NCBI RefSeq assembly: GCF_900444995.1
Contig: NZ_UAPQ01000007.1
Span: 248,001 to 312,000, forward strand
DNA length: 64,000 nt
Origin: Actinomyces bovis
Lineage (GTDB): Bacteria; Actinomycetota; Actinomycetes; Actinomycetales; Actinomycetaceae
Direction: 5' to 3'
Shown here: piece by piece, positions 8,803 to 16,551 of the stretch
Layout: each line of letters begins with the position of its first letter
Numbering within the stretch: the stretch's first letter is position 1
Notes under the pieces: generated by a model
What the model saw: only the letters and a program-made list of their open reading frames with translations
Database searches by the model: none
What the model was told of the DNA's origin: nothing
Translations under genes and position numbers: made by a program

Positions 8803-9746
8803 TCGACGAGGCTATCCGCGCCCGCGCATGGCGTGACACGCGCGAGAAGCTGTTCAGTTCGGCTGCCCCGTCACCTTCCCAGGTCCTGTTGTCGATTGGT
8901 GCACAACCCGGCGCAGGCAAAACCCGAGCTTTGGACTCCTCCCTGCGGCGCTTCTACCCGGGCCAGAGCTTCGTGCAGGTAATCGGCGATGATCTACGTC
9001 GACAACACCCCGCTTACGCACAGCTGTGCGCCTCCCCAGACCCAGAGTTAATGCCGCGCCAGACGGCGGAGCTTTCCGCGTGGTTGGTTGGCCAAGCACT
9101 GGAATACGCCGCCGCGCACAGCTACTCGACTGTAGTCGAGGGCACTTTACGCAGACCTGAGACGACACTGGGCACAATTCACCAATTTGCCACAGCCGGT
9201 GCGTCAACACATCTGGTCGTGCTAGGTGTGAGCCCAGCCGACTCGTGGACCGGATGTATAGACCGTTATCTAAGCGCTCTGGAGGTCGGACAGGCGGCCC
9301 GCTGGACCACACTAGAGGCGCACGACGCTGGCCTTGAGGGAACACCAGGAACTCTAAGGGCTGCCGAAAGCGACCCTGCGGTACACCACATAAGCGTTGT
9401 CGACCGGTCAGGGACCGTCCACTATGACAACACCCGCAGCCCAGACGGAGCGTGGCGGAACCCTGCGCGCGCCGTCGAGATGCTCGAAAAGCTGCGGCAG
9501 CACCCCACTGATCCGCAGGAACTAGCCGCCCGCATCGAGGCACTCGCAGAGCGTGCCGCCCGTCTAGGTGCCCCTACGTCCGTCCGTGCCGGAATCGAGC
9601 GCGCCCGTGAACTCGCACAGCACAAACCGACCGCAGTAGTGGGCACAAAAGCAGAGGTCCTGGAAGCCCTTCACAGCAAAGCACGCGCTCACACCATGGA
9701 GCCTCGCGCGAACAGCGTAGCCCGGAATAACGCCCACAGGCTCTAG
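8799..9746 (+). CDS. zeta toxin family protein (P-loop kinase)
   Basis: Zeta/PezT toxins phosphorylate UDP-N-acetylsugars and so starve peptidoglycan synthesis. Here the P-loop GAQPGAGKT is at residues 34-42. The sugar-binding and catalytic segment VIGDDLRRQHPAY is at 61-73, where the family has a GDE/GDD-R-HP pattern. VVEGTLRRPE near 113 matches the second conserved zeta segment. The helical C-terminal half (about residues 215-315) has no recognised domain. I place the start at the ATG 8799-8801 overlapping the antitoxin stop, rather than at an in-frame ATG 14 codons upstream inside the antitoxin gene. The gene stands alone with its antitoxin between tRNA-Ser(GGA) and cell-envelope genes, a typical location for a horizontally acquired cassette. 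Confidence 0.9.
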   Translation: MIDEAIRARAWRDTREKLFSSAAPSPSQVLLSIGAQPGAGKTRALDSSLRRFYPGQSFVQVIGDDLRRQHPAYAQLCASPDPELMPRQTAELSAWLVGQALEYAAAHSYSTVVEGTLRRPETTLGTIHQFATAGASTHLVVLGVSPADSWTGCIDRYLSALEVGQAARWTTLEAHDAGLEGTPGTLRAAESDPAVHHISVVDRSGTVHYDNTRSPDGAWRNPARAVEMLEKLRQHPTDPQELAARIEALAERAARLGAPTSVRAGIERARELAQHKPTAVVGTKAEVLEALHSKARAHTMEPRANSVARNNAHRL

Positions 9747-9835
9747 AGCAGCCCCCAAGGAACCGTGGGTATCGCTGCAATGCTCCCATTGTCTTGCGAT
9801 GAACAGTGGTCAGGACTGAGCCCGCCAGCACCCCA

Positions 9836-10573
9836 TCAACGGGCAAAGCTCAGGCGTCGCACCGGCACCGCCCCAGCGGCCAGCGCCGCCCCATAAGAGC
9901 AGCCTCCTAAGCCACGAGACTCCAGTCCCGACAGCACTTCTTCCAGCAGCCGCGGCTTATCCACCCCGGTCACCGGCAAGTCCACCGCCCCGTCACTAGC
10001 GTCAGCTGCGCCGTCGTGTGCCAGCAGAATCGCCCCCGGCACAGCATCACGCATAGCCTTAGCCACCCGCTGCTCGTGACTGACATCCTTCCAATCCCAC
10101 GTGGTCCCCGACCACAGCACCGGCGCCAGCCCCAAGCGCCCCGCCGCAATCCGGTTAGCTACGCTCTGCGCGCCATGCGGCGGGCGGAACCAACGCACTG
10201 GCTGCCCCAGGATTTCCTGCAGCTCATTGTGCCCCCGCTTCAGCCACTCGGTGGCCTCGGCGGCAGGCAGAGTGGTCATGCGCCGGTGGTCCAGGCCGTG
10301 CAGCGCCACCTCATGGCCCGCAGCCGCTACCTCCCGCACCAAGGACGGCGCTTTGCGGGCCCGGGTCAGCAGCATGAAGAAGGTGGCGGTCATCTGGTGC
10401 GCCGTCAACACCTCCACCAGCTGCTCGGTAACCCCAGGCAGAGGTCCGTCGTCGAAAGTCACCACTACGCGGCGCCCTCCACCGCGCACCCGCACCACCG
10501 ACCCCAGGCTGGGGCCCAGGGCAGCATCCAGAGGCCTGCGCACCGCACGCTTCACCGCGGAAACAGCGCTCAT
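9836..10573 (-). CDS. polysaccharide deacetylase (NodB homology domain)
   Basis: Member of carbohydrate esterase family 4, which removes acetyl groups from N-acetylglucosamine polymers. Motif 1 VTFDDGPLPG (near residue 39) supplies the catalytic base and one metal ligand. The metal-binding motif HGLDH follows near residue 94. WFRPPHGAQS (near 131) is motif 3 and ILLAHDGA (near 192) corresponds to the late His motif. No signal peptide or membrane segment is seen, so a cytosolic role on a lipid-linked or small glycan is possible. It overlaps the preceding glycosyltransferase gene by 4 bp (ATGA), so the pair probably acts on the same glycan. Confidence 0.88.
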   Translation of the reverse strand: MSAVSAVKRAVRRPLDAALGPSLGSVVRVRGGGRRVVVTFDDGPLPGVTEQLVEVLTAHQMTATFFMLLTRARKAPSLVREVAAAGHEVALHGLDHRRMTTLPAAEATEWLKRGHNELQEILGQPVRWFRPPHGAQSVANRIAAGRLGLAPVLWSGTTWDWKDVSHEQRVAKAMRDAVPGAILLAHDGAADASDGAVDLPVTGVDKPRLLEEVLSGLESRGLGGCSYGAALAAGAVPVRRLSFAR

Positions 10574-11685
10574 TCGCTTTGCTCCTGACTTGCGGCAGCA
10601 TCCTGGTTGGCAGCCTCATCTCCGACGCCGTCGGCAGGCTCGGCAGGCTCATGCCGTTTAGGCGGCTCAAGCTGCTTTTGCACGCGCGCAGGCTCCACCT
10701 TGATCCGGGGGGCGCGCACCAGGCGCTTGCCTTCGCGGGAGTACTCGTTCCAAGACAGGCCCAGCCCTGCCAGCGCCATCCCGGCACCGCGTGAGGCCGT
10801 CCGCCAACCCTTTGCATCCTTAGCTAGATCATGGGTTACGGCGCCAATCCCAGCCTTAGCCACTCCCGCAACCATGCGGGCAGCACCACCGACCACCACT
10901 TTGGCGCGTGCCCCTACCCCGGAGCGCAGATACAGGTCCATCAGCCCGGCGCTGTTGCCTTGGCTGAGCTGGCGTTGCAACACCCAGCGGCGAGTCACTC
11001 GGTTGACCGCCACCTGGTCCACCACTACGGCATTGGGTGCGAATACGATCTTGCCGCCTCGCGCCACAAGCATGCGGGTGAAAAGCGTGTCTTCACCACC
11101 GCTGAGCCCCAGGCTGCGCGCAAAACGCAGGTTACCCACCTGTTCCAGGTCCAGCAGCAGGTTGCCGCAAGCCGCCGCCGGCCGCTCCACGCCGTCTTCA
11201 AAACGACGCCGTTCAAAAAAGCCCCCAGCCAGAATCCAAGGACTGGGCTCCCCTAAGTAACGGGTGTCCACCCAGCCAGCCACCGCCGCAGGCTTAGTTT
11301 TGCGCCAACGCTTAATCATGGAGACCACCCAGCCTGAGCCGGGGCGGCCGTCGTCGTCCATGAACAGCAGGACATCGCGGCCAGCAGACTGGCACTCGTC
11401 CAGCGCACGGTTGCGGCCAGCGGAAATACCGGGAGTGGGCTCGACGACGCAGCGCACGCCGCCACGCCCCAGGGCCTCCACGGCACGGCGGCCAGAGCCT
11501 GCAGGGTCATTGTCAACCACCAGAACGTCTACCTCGCACCAGCGGGGTGCGGCGAGGGCCTGCGCCAAAAGCTGGCGCACGGTCTCGCGGATTTGCTCGG
11601 GCCGGTGGAAAGTGAGGACCGCAACGGTGGCCTTGATGCGCGGCGGCGGTTGGGTGGCCTCATCGAATTGTTCCCGGCGGTTCAT
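10570..11685 (-). CDS. family 2 glycosyltransferase
   Basis: GT-A fold transferase of unknown donor and acceptor. The N-terminal half has VAVLTFHRPEQI (near residue 22), VDVLVVDNDPAGSG (near 53), TPGISAGRNRALDE and the DxD-type metal motif LLFMDDDGRPG near residue 110. The C-terminal part (about 230-370) is basic, with no clear transmembrane helix, and ends in a charged Gln/Glu/Pro tail. It is translationally coupled to the deacetylase downstream, suggesting joint synthesis and modification of a surface glycan. Start ATG at 11683-11685. Confidence 0.88.
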   Translation of the reverse strand: MNRREQFDEATQPPPRIKATVAVLTFHRPEQIRETVRQLLAQALAAPRWCEVDVLVVDNDPAGSGRRAVEALGRGGVRCVVEPTPGISAGRNRALDECQSAGRDVLLFMDDDGRPGSGWVVSMIKRWRKTKPAAVAGWVDTRYLGEPSPWILAGGFFERRRFEDGVERPAAACGNLLLDLEQVGNLRFARSLGLSGGEDTLFTRMLVARGGKIVFAPNAVVVDQVAVNRVTRRWVLQRQLSQGNSAGLMDLYLRSGVGARAKVVVGGAARMVAGVAKAGIGAVTHDLAKDAKGWRTASRGAGMALAGLGLSWNEYSREGKRLVRAPRIKVEPARVQKQLEPPKRHEPAEPADGVGDEAANQDAAASQEQSE

Positions 11686-11844
11686 AACGCAAGGCTAGCG
11701 GAGCGATGCCTCCTTGCGGTTGAGGATCGCACTCGTGACAGTTGCGGACTTGAAGCAAAGCGGATACAGCGGTTACCGGCTTGTGGCACCAGTGACGGCT
11801 TAGAGACTGCCGGTGGGGTGGCAGCTGGGCGCTAGCCTCAGGGC

Positions 11845-12240
11845 ATGAGTGAGGCGGAAGCAGCAGTAAACAGGCCGCCGGGTCTAACAGGAGTGGAACT
11901 GGCATTGCAGGTGGGTGAGCGTTACCCCGTCAAGGAACGCCAGCACCAGCTCACCCCGCGCCTGGCCGCAGCAACTGCCGCAGCGCGCGAGGTGCTGGTG
12001 GATGTGGCCAAGCATCGAGAGACCATCACCTATGGCGAACTCAGTGAAGCGATTGGCGGAGCGGTGCTGCCCCGCCACCTGGGACCGTTGCTGTGGATGC
12101 TTGGCCACGACTGTGCTGCCCGCGATGAACCGAATCTGCCAGCGCTTGTGGTCTCTGCAGCCACCGGTGAGGTGGGCACCTCGGATACCCGTTGGGCTAC
12201 CCCCGCGCGGCAAGCCTGCTGGGAATACTGGGCCAAGTAG
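11845..12240 (+). CDS. conserved hypothetical protein with a possible MGMT-like winged-helix segment
   Basis: A 131-aa soluble protein that I do not recognise with certainty. The central part, ITYGELSEAIGGAVLPRHLG (about residues 61-80), resembles the DNA-binding helix of alkyltransferase-like proteins, but the catalytic PCHR motif of an active methyltransferase is absent. It also resembles short phage and plasmid-associated proteins with a similar TYGEL segment. Codon use fits the neighbourhood. ATG at 11845 follows the weak ribosome site CAGGGC. It stands alone, followed by a strong hairpin at 12255-12313. Confidence 0.65.
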   Translation: MSEAEAAVNRPPGLTGVELALQVGERYPVKERQHQLTPRLAAATAAAREVLVDVAKHRETITYGELSEAIGGAVLPRHLGPLLWMLGHDCAARDEPNLPALVVSAATGEVGTSDTRWATPARQACWEYWAK

Positions 12241-12254
12241 CATCCATTCGCCAG

Positions 12255-12313
12255 AACGCCCGTTTGTGACCAAAACGCCCGCACTGCAGGCGAACTCGTC
12301 ACAAACGGGCGTT
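12255..12313. terminator. long perfect hairpin between the 11845 gene and the LytR_C gene
   Basis: Arms AACGCCCGTTTGTGAC (12255-12270) and GTCACAAACGGGCGTT (12298-12313) are perfectly complementary over 16 bp with a 27-nt loop, followed by TT. It probably terminates transcription from the 11845 gene. Confidence 0.7.
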
Positions 12314-12385
12314 TTCAGCACAAAGGGGCGCCCCAGTGAGCAAGGTTCCAAGTGCGTTAAGCGCCACATCCACTAACCTGTCTAT

Positions 12386-12997
12386 GTGACCTCTGATCCC
12401 CGCACCGCTTACCGTCGTCGCCTCCAGCACCGGCAGACCACTGTCATTGGAGCCGTGCTAGTGGCTATGGCCGCGATAGCCGTCGGTGGCCTGACGGTAT
12501 GGACCGGCATGGTGCCGCCACCTTATGAGCCCGGCTTCTCCACCCCGTCGCCTAAGAACGACAAGCTTGTGCGCACCTGCCCTGCCGACGGCGCCGTCAC
12601 CAGCACCGTCGCCCAGATCCAGATCAACGTCTACAACGGCACGGCTCAGGCTGGCCTAGCTGGCGGTGTGGCGGACCGTTTCCGGGACGCTGGTCTAAGC
12701 GTGGCCAACACGGCTGACTGGCCCCACGGCACCTTCAACGGCGACGTGCTGATTACCGCCGGAGTTGATGGCCTAACCAACGCTTACACGATTGCCAGGG
12801 CCTTCGACACAGATGTCTATGTGGGGATTGACCCCACCATCGCTGCCGGTGAGGCAACCGTCAATGTGGTGCTGGGCAAGAACTACTCGCAGACCGTCAA
12901 GGTCAAGGAAGCCATCGCCGCGATCCCGGCCGGTGAGGCAATTCAGGCCCCGGCTGACTGCAAGCCCGCAGTCGCCACCGCCGCACCCAGTGCCTAA
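12386..12997 (+). CDS. LytR_C domain membrane protein
   Basis: Single-pass membrane protein with a short basic cytosolic N-terminus, one transmembrane helix at about residues 20-44 and an extracytoplasmic domain. The domain starts near residue 68 (VAQIQINVYNGTAQAGLAGGVADRF) and matches the LytR cell envelope-related C-terminal domain. That domain is often found with or fused to LytR-CpsA-Psr glycopolymer ligases. No LCP catalytic domain is present, so this is the stand-alone form, with unknown function in cell-wall biology. The start is GTG at 12386; no better in-frame ATG is present. The C-terminus is Ala/Pro-rich. Confidence 0.8.
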   Translation: MTSDPRTAYRRRLQHRQTTVIGAVLVAMAAIAVGGLTVWTGMVPPPYEPGFSTPSPKNDKLVRTCPADGAVTSTVAQIQINVYNGTAQAGLAGGVADRFRDAGLSVANTADWPHGTFNGDVLITAGVDGLTNAYTIARAFDTDVYVGIDPTIAAGEATVNVVLGKNYSQTVKVKEAIAAIPAGEAIQAPADCKPAVATAAPSA

Positions 12998-13036
12998 GGC
13001 AGAGCCCGCCCGCAGGCCAAGCACAATCGCACGAAC

Positions 13037-13423
13037 CTAGGCGATCTGTGCGATACGTCCAGGGGTCAGGCCGACGGCGCCAGCGACGTCACGCACGGAC
13101 CAACCGGCACCAAGCAGATCGTGAACTGTGGCGAGAGTGTCATCACGCAAGGCATTTTCAGCAGCGCGCAGGTCTGCACGACGATTGCCAAGCTCGATGG
13201 CACGTGCCACGGCGTCGTTGACGCCGTCACCTGCGGTCAGGCGGACGGTAACACTGACGTCGTCCGGCAGATCGGCAGCCAGGATGATGGCGTCGGCAAT
13301 CTCTCGACGCAGGGCGGTTAACGTAGTGGCCCAAGTGTGAGCAGTGGGCTCCTGATCGCATTCAGCAAGCCAGGCCTCACCCTCACGGGTCACGGTCGCG
13401 GTGTAGGTGCTCATTTCAGCCAT
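13037..13423 (-). CDS. HicB-like/helix-turn-helix protein, possible antitoxin
   Basis: Small two-part protein. The N-terminal 60 residues (MSTYTATVTREGEAWLAEC and onwards) have the strand pattern of HicB-type partial RNase H-fold antitoxins. The C-terminal 30 residues (LLGAGWSVRDVAGAVGLTPG) form a helix-turn-helix. I start at ATG 13423, preceded by GGGGAAGGG; ATG 13414 (MSTYT) is equally plausible. A longer open frame reaching 13531 is not supported because it has no ribosome site. No HicA-like toxin lies next to it, so it may be a solitary regulator. The family call is tentative. Confidence 0.65.
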   Translation of the reverse strand: MAEMSTYTATVTREGEAWLAECDQEPTAHTWATTLTALRREIADAIILAADLPDDVSVTVRLTAGDGVNDAVARAIELGNRRADLRAAENALRDDTLATVHDLLGAGWSVRDVAGAVGLTPGRIAQIA

Positions 13424-13547
13424 CCCTTCCCCAATGCTGGTGCCAGGTCGCGGGCGATCGCCGCAAGAGTCCCGAACCTGCGGAACAACGAGCGCCTCAG
13501 ACCGTCGTGGAGCAACACCGATAAGGAACACCTTTATTTTGCGTCAG

Positions 13548-13603
13548 CTGGCCCCGGTCGGGACAGGCCTGCGTAACGATCAGGCTGTCAGGACCGGGGC
13601 CAG
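13548..13603 (-). terminator. large hairpin after the NCS2 permease gene
   Basis: CTGGCCCCGGTC plus GGACAG and CCTG pair with CAGG, TGTC and GGACCGGGGCCAG around a 9-nt loop, with two small bulges. It lies 17 bp past the permease stop on its strand. Confidence 0.75.
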
Positions 13604-13619
13604 GCCGCGAAACGAGGGC

Positions 13620-15035
13620 TCAGGCCTCCGGCTCGACCGTCACTTTGCGATGGCGCTCGCGGTAGGAGGGGCTGTCCAGGTCAGCGCCCGCCGGGGCAGA
13701 AGCCGGGGAGACCTCTTCTAGGTTGGTGCCGCGCAGGTTAGAAATCCAGCGCATCAGGTGGTAGACGGCGATCGCCGCCACAGAGCCCAGGGCGATACCG
13801 GTGAAGGTCATCTCGCCCCAAACCAGCGTGTAGTTCGCGATGGCTACCACCATCGAGACGGCGGCGGTGTTCAGGTTCACCGGGTCAGAGAAGTCCACGC
13901 GGTTCTGCACCCAGATGCGCACCCCCAGCATGCCGATCATGCCGTACAGGATGGTGGCGGCCCCGCCCAGCACCCCGGCCGGAATAGTGGCGATAATCTG
14001 CCCGAACTTAGGCAGCATGGACAGGCCTAGAGCAGTCAGCGCGGCGATGACGTAGGCAACCGTGGAGTACACGCGGGTGGCAGCCATAACGCCGATATTC
14101 TCCGCGTAGGTGGTGGTACCAGAGCCACCGCCAGCACCAGCCAGCACCGTGGACAGGCCATCCGCGAAGAGCGCGCGGCCAGTTACGTCGTCGAGATTCT
14201 GGCCGGTCATGGCAGACACGGACTTCACGTGGCCGATATTCTCCGCCACCAACACCAGCACCACCGGCACGAACAGGCCCAGCAGCGTTACATCAAAGCT
14301 AGGGGCACGGAAGCTTGGAGCCCCCACCCAACCCGCTGAAGCAATCGCGGAGAAGTCCACCTCACCGCGCACACAAGCGGTGGCGTAACCGATCAGCACA
14401 CCGATGAGAATGGCTAGGCGCCCAACGATCCCCTTGAACAGCACGGTGATCAGCAGGATGGAGATAATCGTGACTACCGCTGTGATGGGCGCGGACTTGA
14501 CGTTGTTCCAGGCGGCAGGCGCCAGGTTGAAGCCGATCAGGGAGACGATCGCGCCGGTGACCACCGGGGGCATCAGCATGTCGATCCAGTGCGTGCCTGC
14601 AAAGTGCACCAAGACGCCCACCAGGGCCAAGGAAGCACCCGCAGCGATGATGCCGCCCTGCGCCAAAGAGGCTTTGGCGGCGTCGATGGGGCCTCCACCA
14701 TCAGCTATATAACCGGTAACGGCGCCAATGGGGGCGATCAGGGCAAAGGAAGAGCCCAGGTAGGAGGGCAGGCGCCCCGCGGTGACCAGCAGGAAGAGGA
14801 GCGTGCCGAAGCCGGTGAAGAACAGCGTGGTGGCGGGGTCAAATCCGGTGAGAAGGGGCACCAGGAAAGTGGCGCCAAACATAGCGACCACGTGCTGCAC
14901 ACCAATGCCGATGGTGCGCGGCCAGGTCAAGCGCTCGTCAGGGTTAACGACCTCACCGGGGGCGATGGAGCGGCCGTCGCCGTGCAGGGTCCAGCCTTTC
15001 CAGCTGGGGCGCTCGGGGGTGGAGGAGGTTGACAC
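13620..15035 (-). CDS. uracil/xanthine permease (NCS2 family)
   Basis: Multi-pass nucleobase:cation symporter of the UraA/PbuX type, most likely for uracil. About 12-14 hydrophobic segments run from residue 45 to 435. The family signature AENIGHVKSVSAMTG (near 260) and the segment AGAGGGSGTTTYAENIGVMA (near 300) match UraA-like carriers. I take the GTG at 15035 as start because AGGAG lies 5 nt upstream. The open frame extends 49 codons further but without a ribosome site. This gives 471 aa, close to family length. A uracil salvage enzyme, upp, lies 11 kb away. A large hairpin terminates the gene. Confidence 0.92.
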   Translation of the reverse strand: MSTSSTPERPSWKGWTLHGDGRSIAPGEVVNPDERLTWPRTIGIGVQHVVAMFGATFLVPLLTGFDPATTLFFTGFGTLLFLLVTAGRLPSYLGSSFALIAPIGAVTGYIADGGGPIDAAKASLAQGGIIAAGASLALVGVLVHFAGTHWIDMLMPPVVTGAIVSLIGFNLAPAAWNNVKSAPITAVVTIISILLITVLFKGIVGRLAILIGVLIGYATACVRGEVDFSAIASAGWVGAPSFRAPSFDVTLLGLFVPVVLVLVAENIGHVKSVSAMTGQNLDDVTGRALFADGLSTVLAGAGGGSGTTTYAENIGVMAATRVYSTVAYVIAALTALGLSMLPKFGQIIATIPAGVLGGAATILYGMIGMLGVRIWVQNRVDFSDPVNLNTAAVSMVVAIANYTLVWGEMTFTGIALGSVAAIAVYHLMRWISNLRGTNLEEVSPASAPAGADLDSPSYRERHRKVTVEPEA

Positions 15036-15377
15036 AAGGTCTCCTGTCGCGGTGGGGATGGGGGTACCGCCGGGTCCCGGCTGGCTGGTAGCCAACTCCA
15101 AAACGCCGACGTCTCGCGGCAGGACCTTGAGGAGAACCTGGCAGAACCTGCCAGGCCACCAGTGTAGGCCGACTGACTTCACCGTCCGGCAACATTTGGG
15201 TCGGTGGGTCTGTGGGCAGGCGTCGCGGCCGGGAGGGGCGGGGTGGCAGGCAGGCGGGTGGCAGGCGTCCGGGCGGGGCAGCGGGAGGCGGCCAGGGGCG
15301 GCAGCAGGCGTCCGGACGGCGCCACTTCATCCGCCGGGAGGATGAGCCCAGCCTGCATCTCAAGGCATCATGAGGCT

Positions 15378-15713
15378 ATGACGACGTCGCCCAGCGCCCC
15401 GGCCCCACAGGCTATGCCTGCGGTTGAGCCATTTCCGGGCACAGAGGACCTAGACCCGGCAGTCGTCTTCTCCGGCCCCGGTTACACTCCGCCGCCATTG
15501 CGCACAGACCCCGTATGCCTTATCGCGCTAGTGGTGACGCTCTTTTCAGCGGTGCCCTTTGTGGGGCTGCTTGCGGCGGGGCTCGGCTGGTGGGGGCTAC
15601 GGCGTCTGCGCGACACTTGGGCCACCGGTGAGACTATGGCTTGGGCTGGGGTGGTTGTGGGCCTGGTTTCCTCCGTGATTTGGGCCTGGGGCTTAGCGCT
15701 TGTAAAGCTCTAG
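15378..15713 (+). CDS. small two-helix membrane protein (DUF4190-like)
   Basis: 111 aa. A hydrophilic Pro-rich N-terminus of about 50 residues is followed by two transmembrane segments (LIALVVTLFSAVPFVGLLAA near 53 and MAWAGVVVGLVSSVIWAWGL near 88) joined by a short basic loop (GLRRLRDTWATGE). This pattern is common in actinobacterial DUF4190-type proteins of unknown function. I place the start at ATG 15378. An open frame reaching back to 15204 is low-complexity and unsupported. Confidence 0.7.
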   Translation: MTTSPSAPAPQAMPAVEPFPGTEDLDPAVVFSGPGYTPPPLRTDPVCLIALVVTLFSAVPFVGLLAAGLGWWGLRRLRDTWATGETMAWAGVVVGLVSSVIWAWGLALVKL

Positions 15714-15733
15714 GGCCCGCGAGCACCTAGCCG

Positions 15734-15743
15734 CCCCCCCCCC
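15734..15743. repeat. homopolymer tract of ten C
   Basis: Ten consecutive C residues in the intergenic space, 60 bp before the ATG at 15803. Such tracts can change length by slippage; whether this one sits in a promoter is unknown. Confidence 0.9.
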
Positions 15744-15802
15744 GCATCCCAAGCCCTGAAGCTCTTAGGTAGTTGTCAGCCCTATTCCGTAAGGTCAGTG
15801 AT

Positions 15803-16540
15803 ATGAAGCCTTTCATCATGGTGTCCACCCGCCCCGAGCAGGAGGCGGCGGAGGCGGAGTTTGAGTCCTTCTTAAGCCAAGGCGGACTGGCTCGTGAGGA
15901 ACTCCAGCATGTGCAGATCGCCGAGTTGGACATCCTGGCCTCTTTGCACCCTGAGGATGTCTCCGGCGTCATTATTGGCGGCAGTCCCTATGACGCTTCC
16001 ACCCCGAATGGCTCTAAAACCCGCACCCAGCTGCGCGTGGAGGAGGAGGTCCGCGAGATCTTGGCGCAGGGGCTGAAGGACAGTGTTCCGGTGCTGGCCA
16101 CGGGTTTTGGTCTGGAGGTGCTGGCCACCTACTTGGGTACCTCTATGAGTCCGCTATTTGGTGAGCATTTCGGCACAACTGAGCTTTTCCTGACCGAGGC
16201 GGGCCGGGAGGACCCGCTGCTGGCGGGCCTGCCCCAGACTTTTACGGTGCTGGTGGGCCACCACGAGGGCGCCGTCGATGTTCCTGCGCACGCCACCTTA
16301 TTGGCTTCCTCCCCGGACTGCCCTGTGCAGATGATCCGGGTGGGCCGCGGAGTCTATGGCACTCAGTTCAATCCTGAATTGGATGGCCAGCTTTTTGCAC
16401 AGCGCGCCTCCGTGTACACCGACGCTGGCTACGGCACCCCTGATTTGGTCGACGATGTGCTTGAGCTGGCCCGTTCCAGCACTGAGCACCTGTCCGGGCG
16501 CATTATCCGCAACTTCGTTGAGCATTTCGCCCGCGACTAA
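15803..16540 (+). CDS. class I glutamine amidotransferase-like protein lacking catalytic Cys and His
   Basis: The 245-aa protein has the whole GMP-synthase-like GATase domain. VSGVIIGGSPYDAS is near residue 53, the nucleophile-elbow region VPVLATGFGLEVLA is at 96-109, VGHHEGAV near 151 and YGTQFNPEL at 185-193. In active members the elbow reads GxCxG and the second motif QFHPE. Here residue 101 is Gly instead of Cys and residue 190 is Asn instead of His; Glu192 remains. The rest, including the C-terminal RIIRNFVEHFA helix, is well preserved and in frame. It is therefore probably a folded pseudoenzyme, or one with a different activity. It is followed 11 bp later by a sirtuin gene on the same strand. 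Confidence 0.88.
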   Translation: MKPFIMVSTRPEQEAAEAEFESFLSQGGLAREELQHVQIAELDILASLHPEDVSGVIIGGSPYDASTPNGSKTRTQLRVEEEVREILAQGLKDSVPVLATGFGLEVLATYLGTSMSPLFGEHFGTTELFLTEAGREDPLLAGLPQTFTVLVGHHEGAVDVPAHATLLASSPDCPVQMIRVGRGVYGTQFNPELDGQLFAQRASVYTDAGYGTPDLVDDVLELARSSTEHLSGRIIRNFVEHFARD

Positions 16541-16551
16541 GGCTGCCCGCT

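Noticed and set aside
8269-9746. tRNA-Ser(GGA) as attachment site of an integrated element carrying the zeta module
   Set aside because: No copy of the tRNA 3' end was found downstream and no integrase is present.
13424-13531. N-terminal extension of the HicB-like protein
   Set aside because: Low-complexity Arg/Pro sequence without a ribosome site; GGGGAAGGG supports the start at 13423 or 13414.
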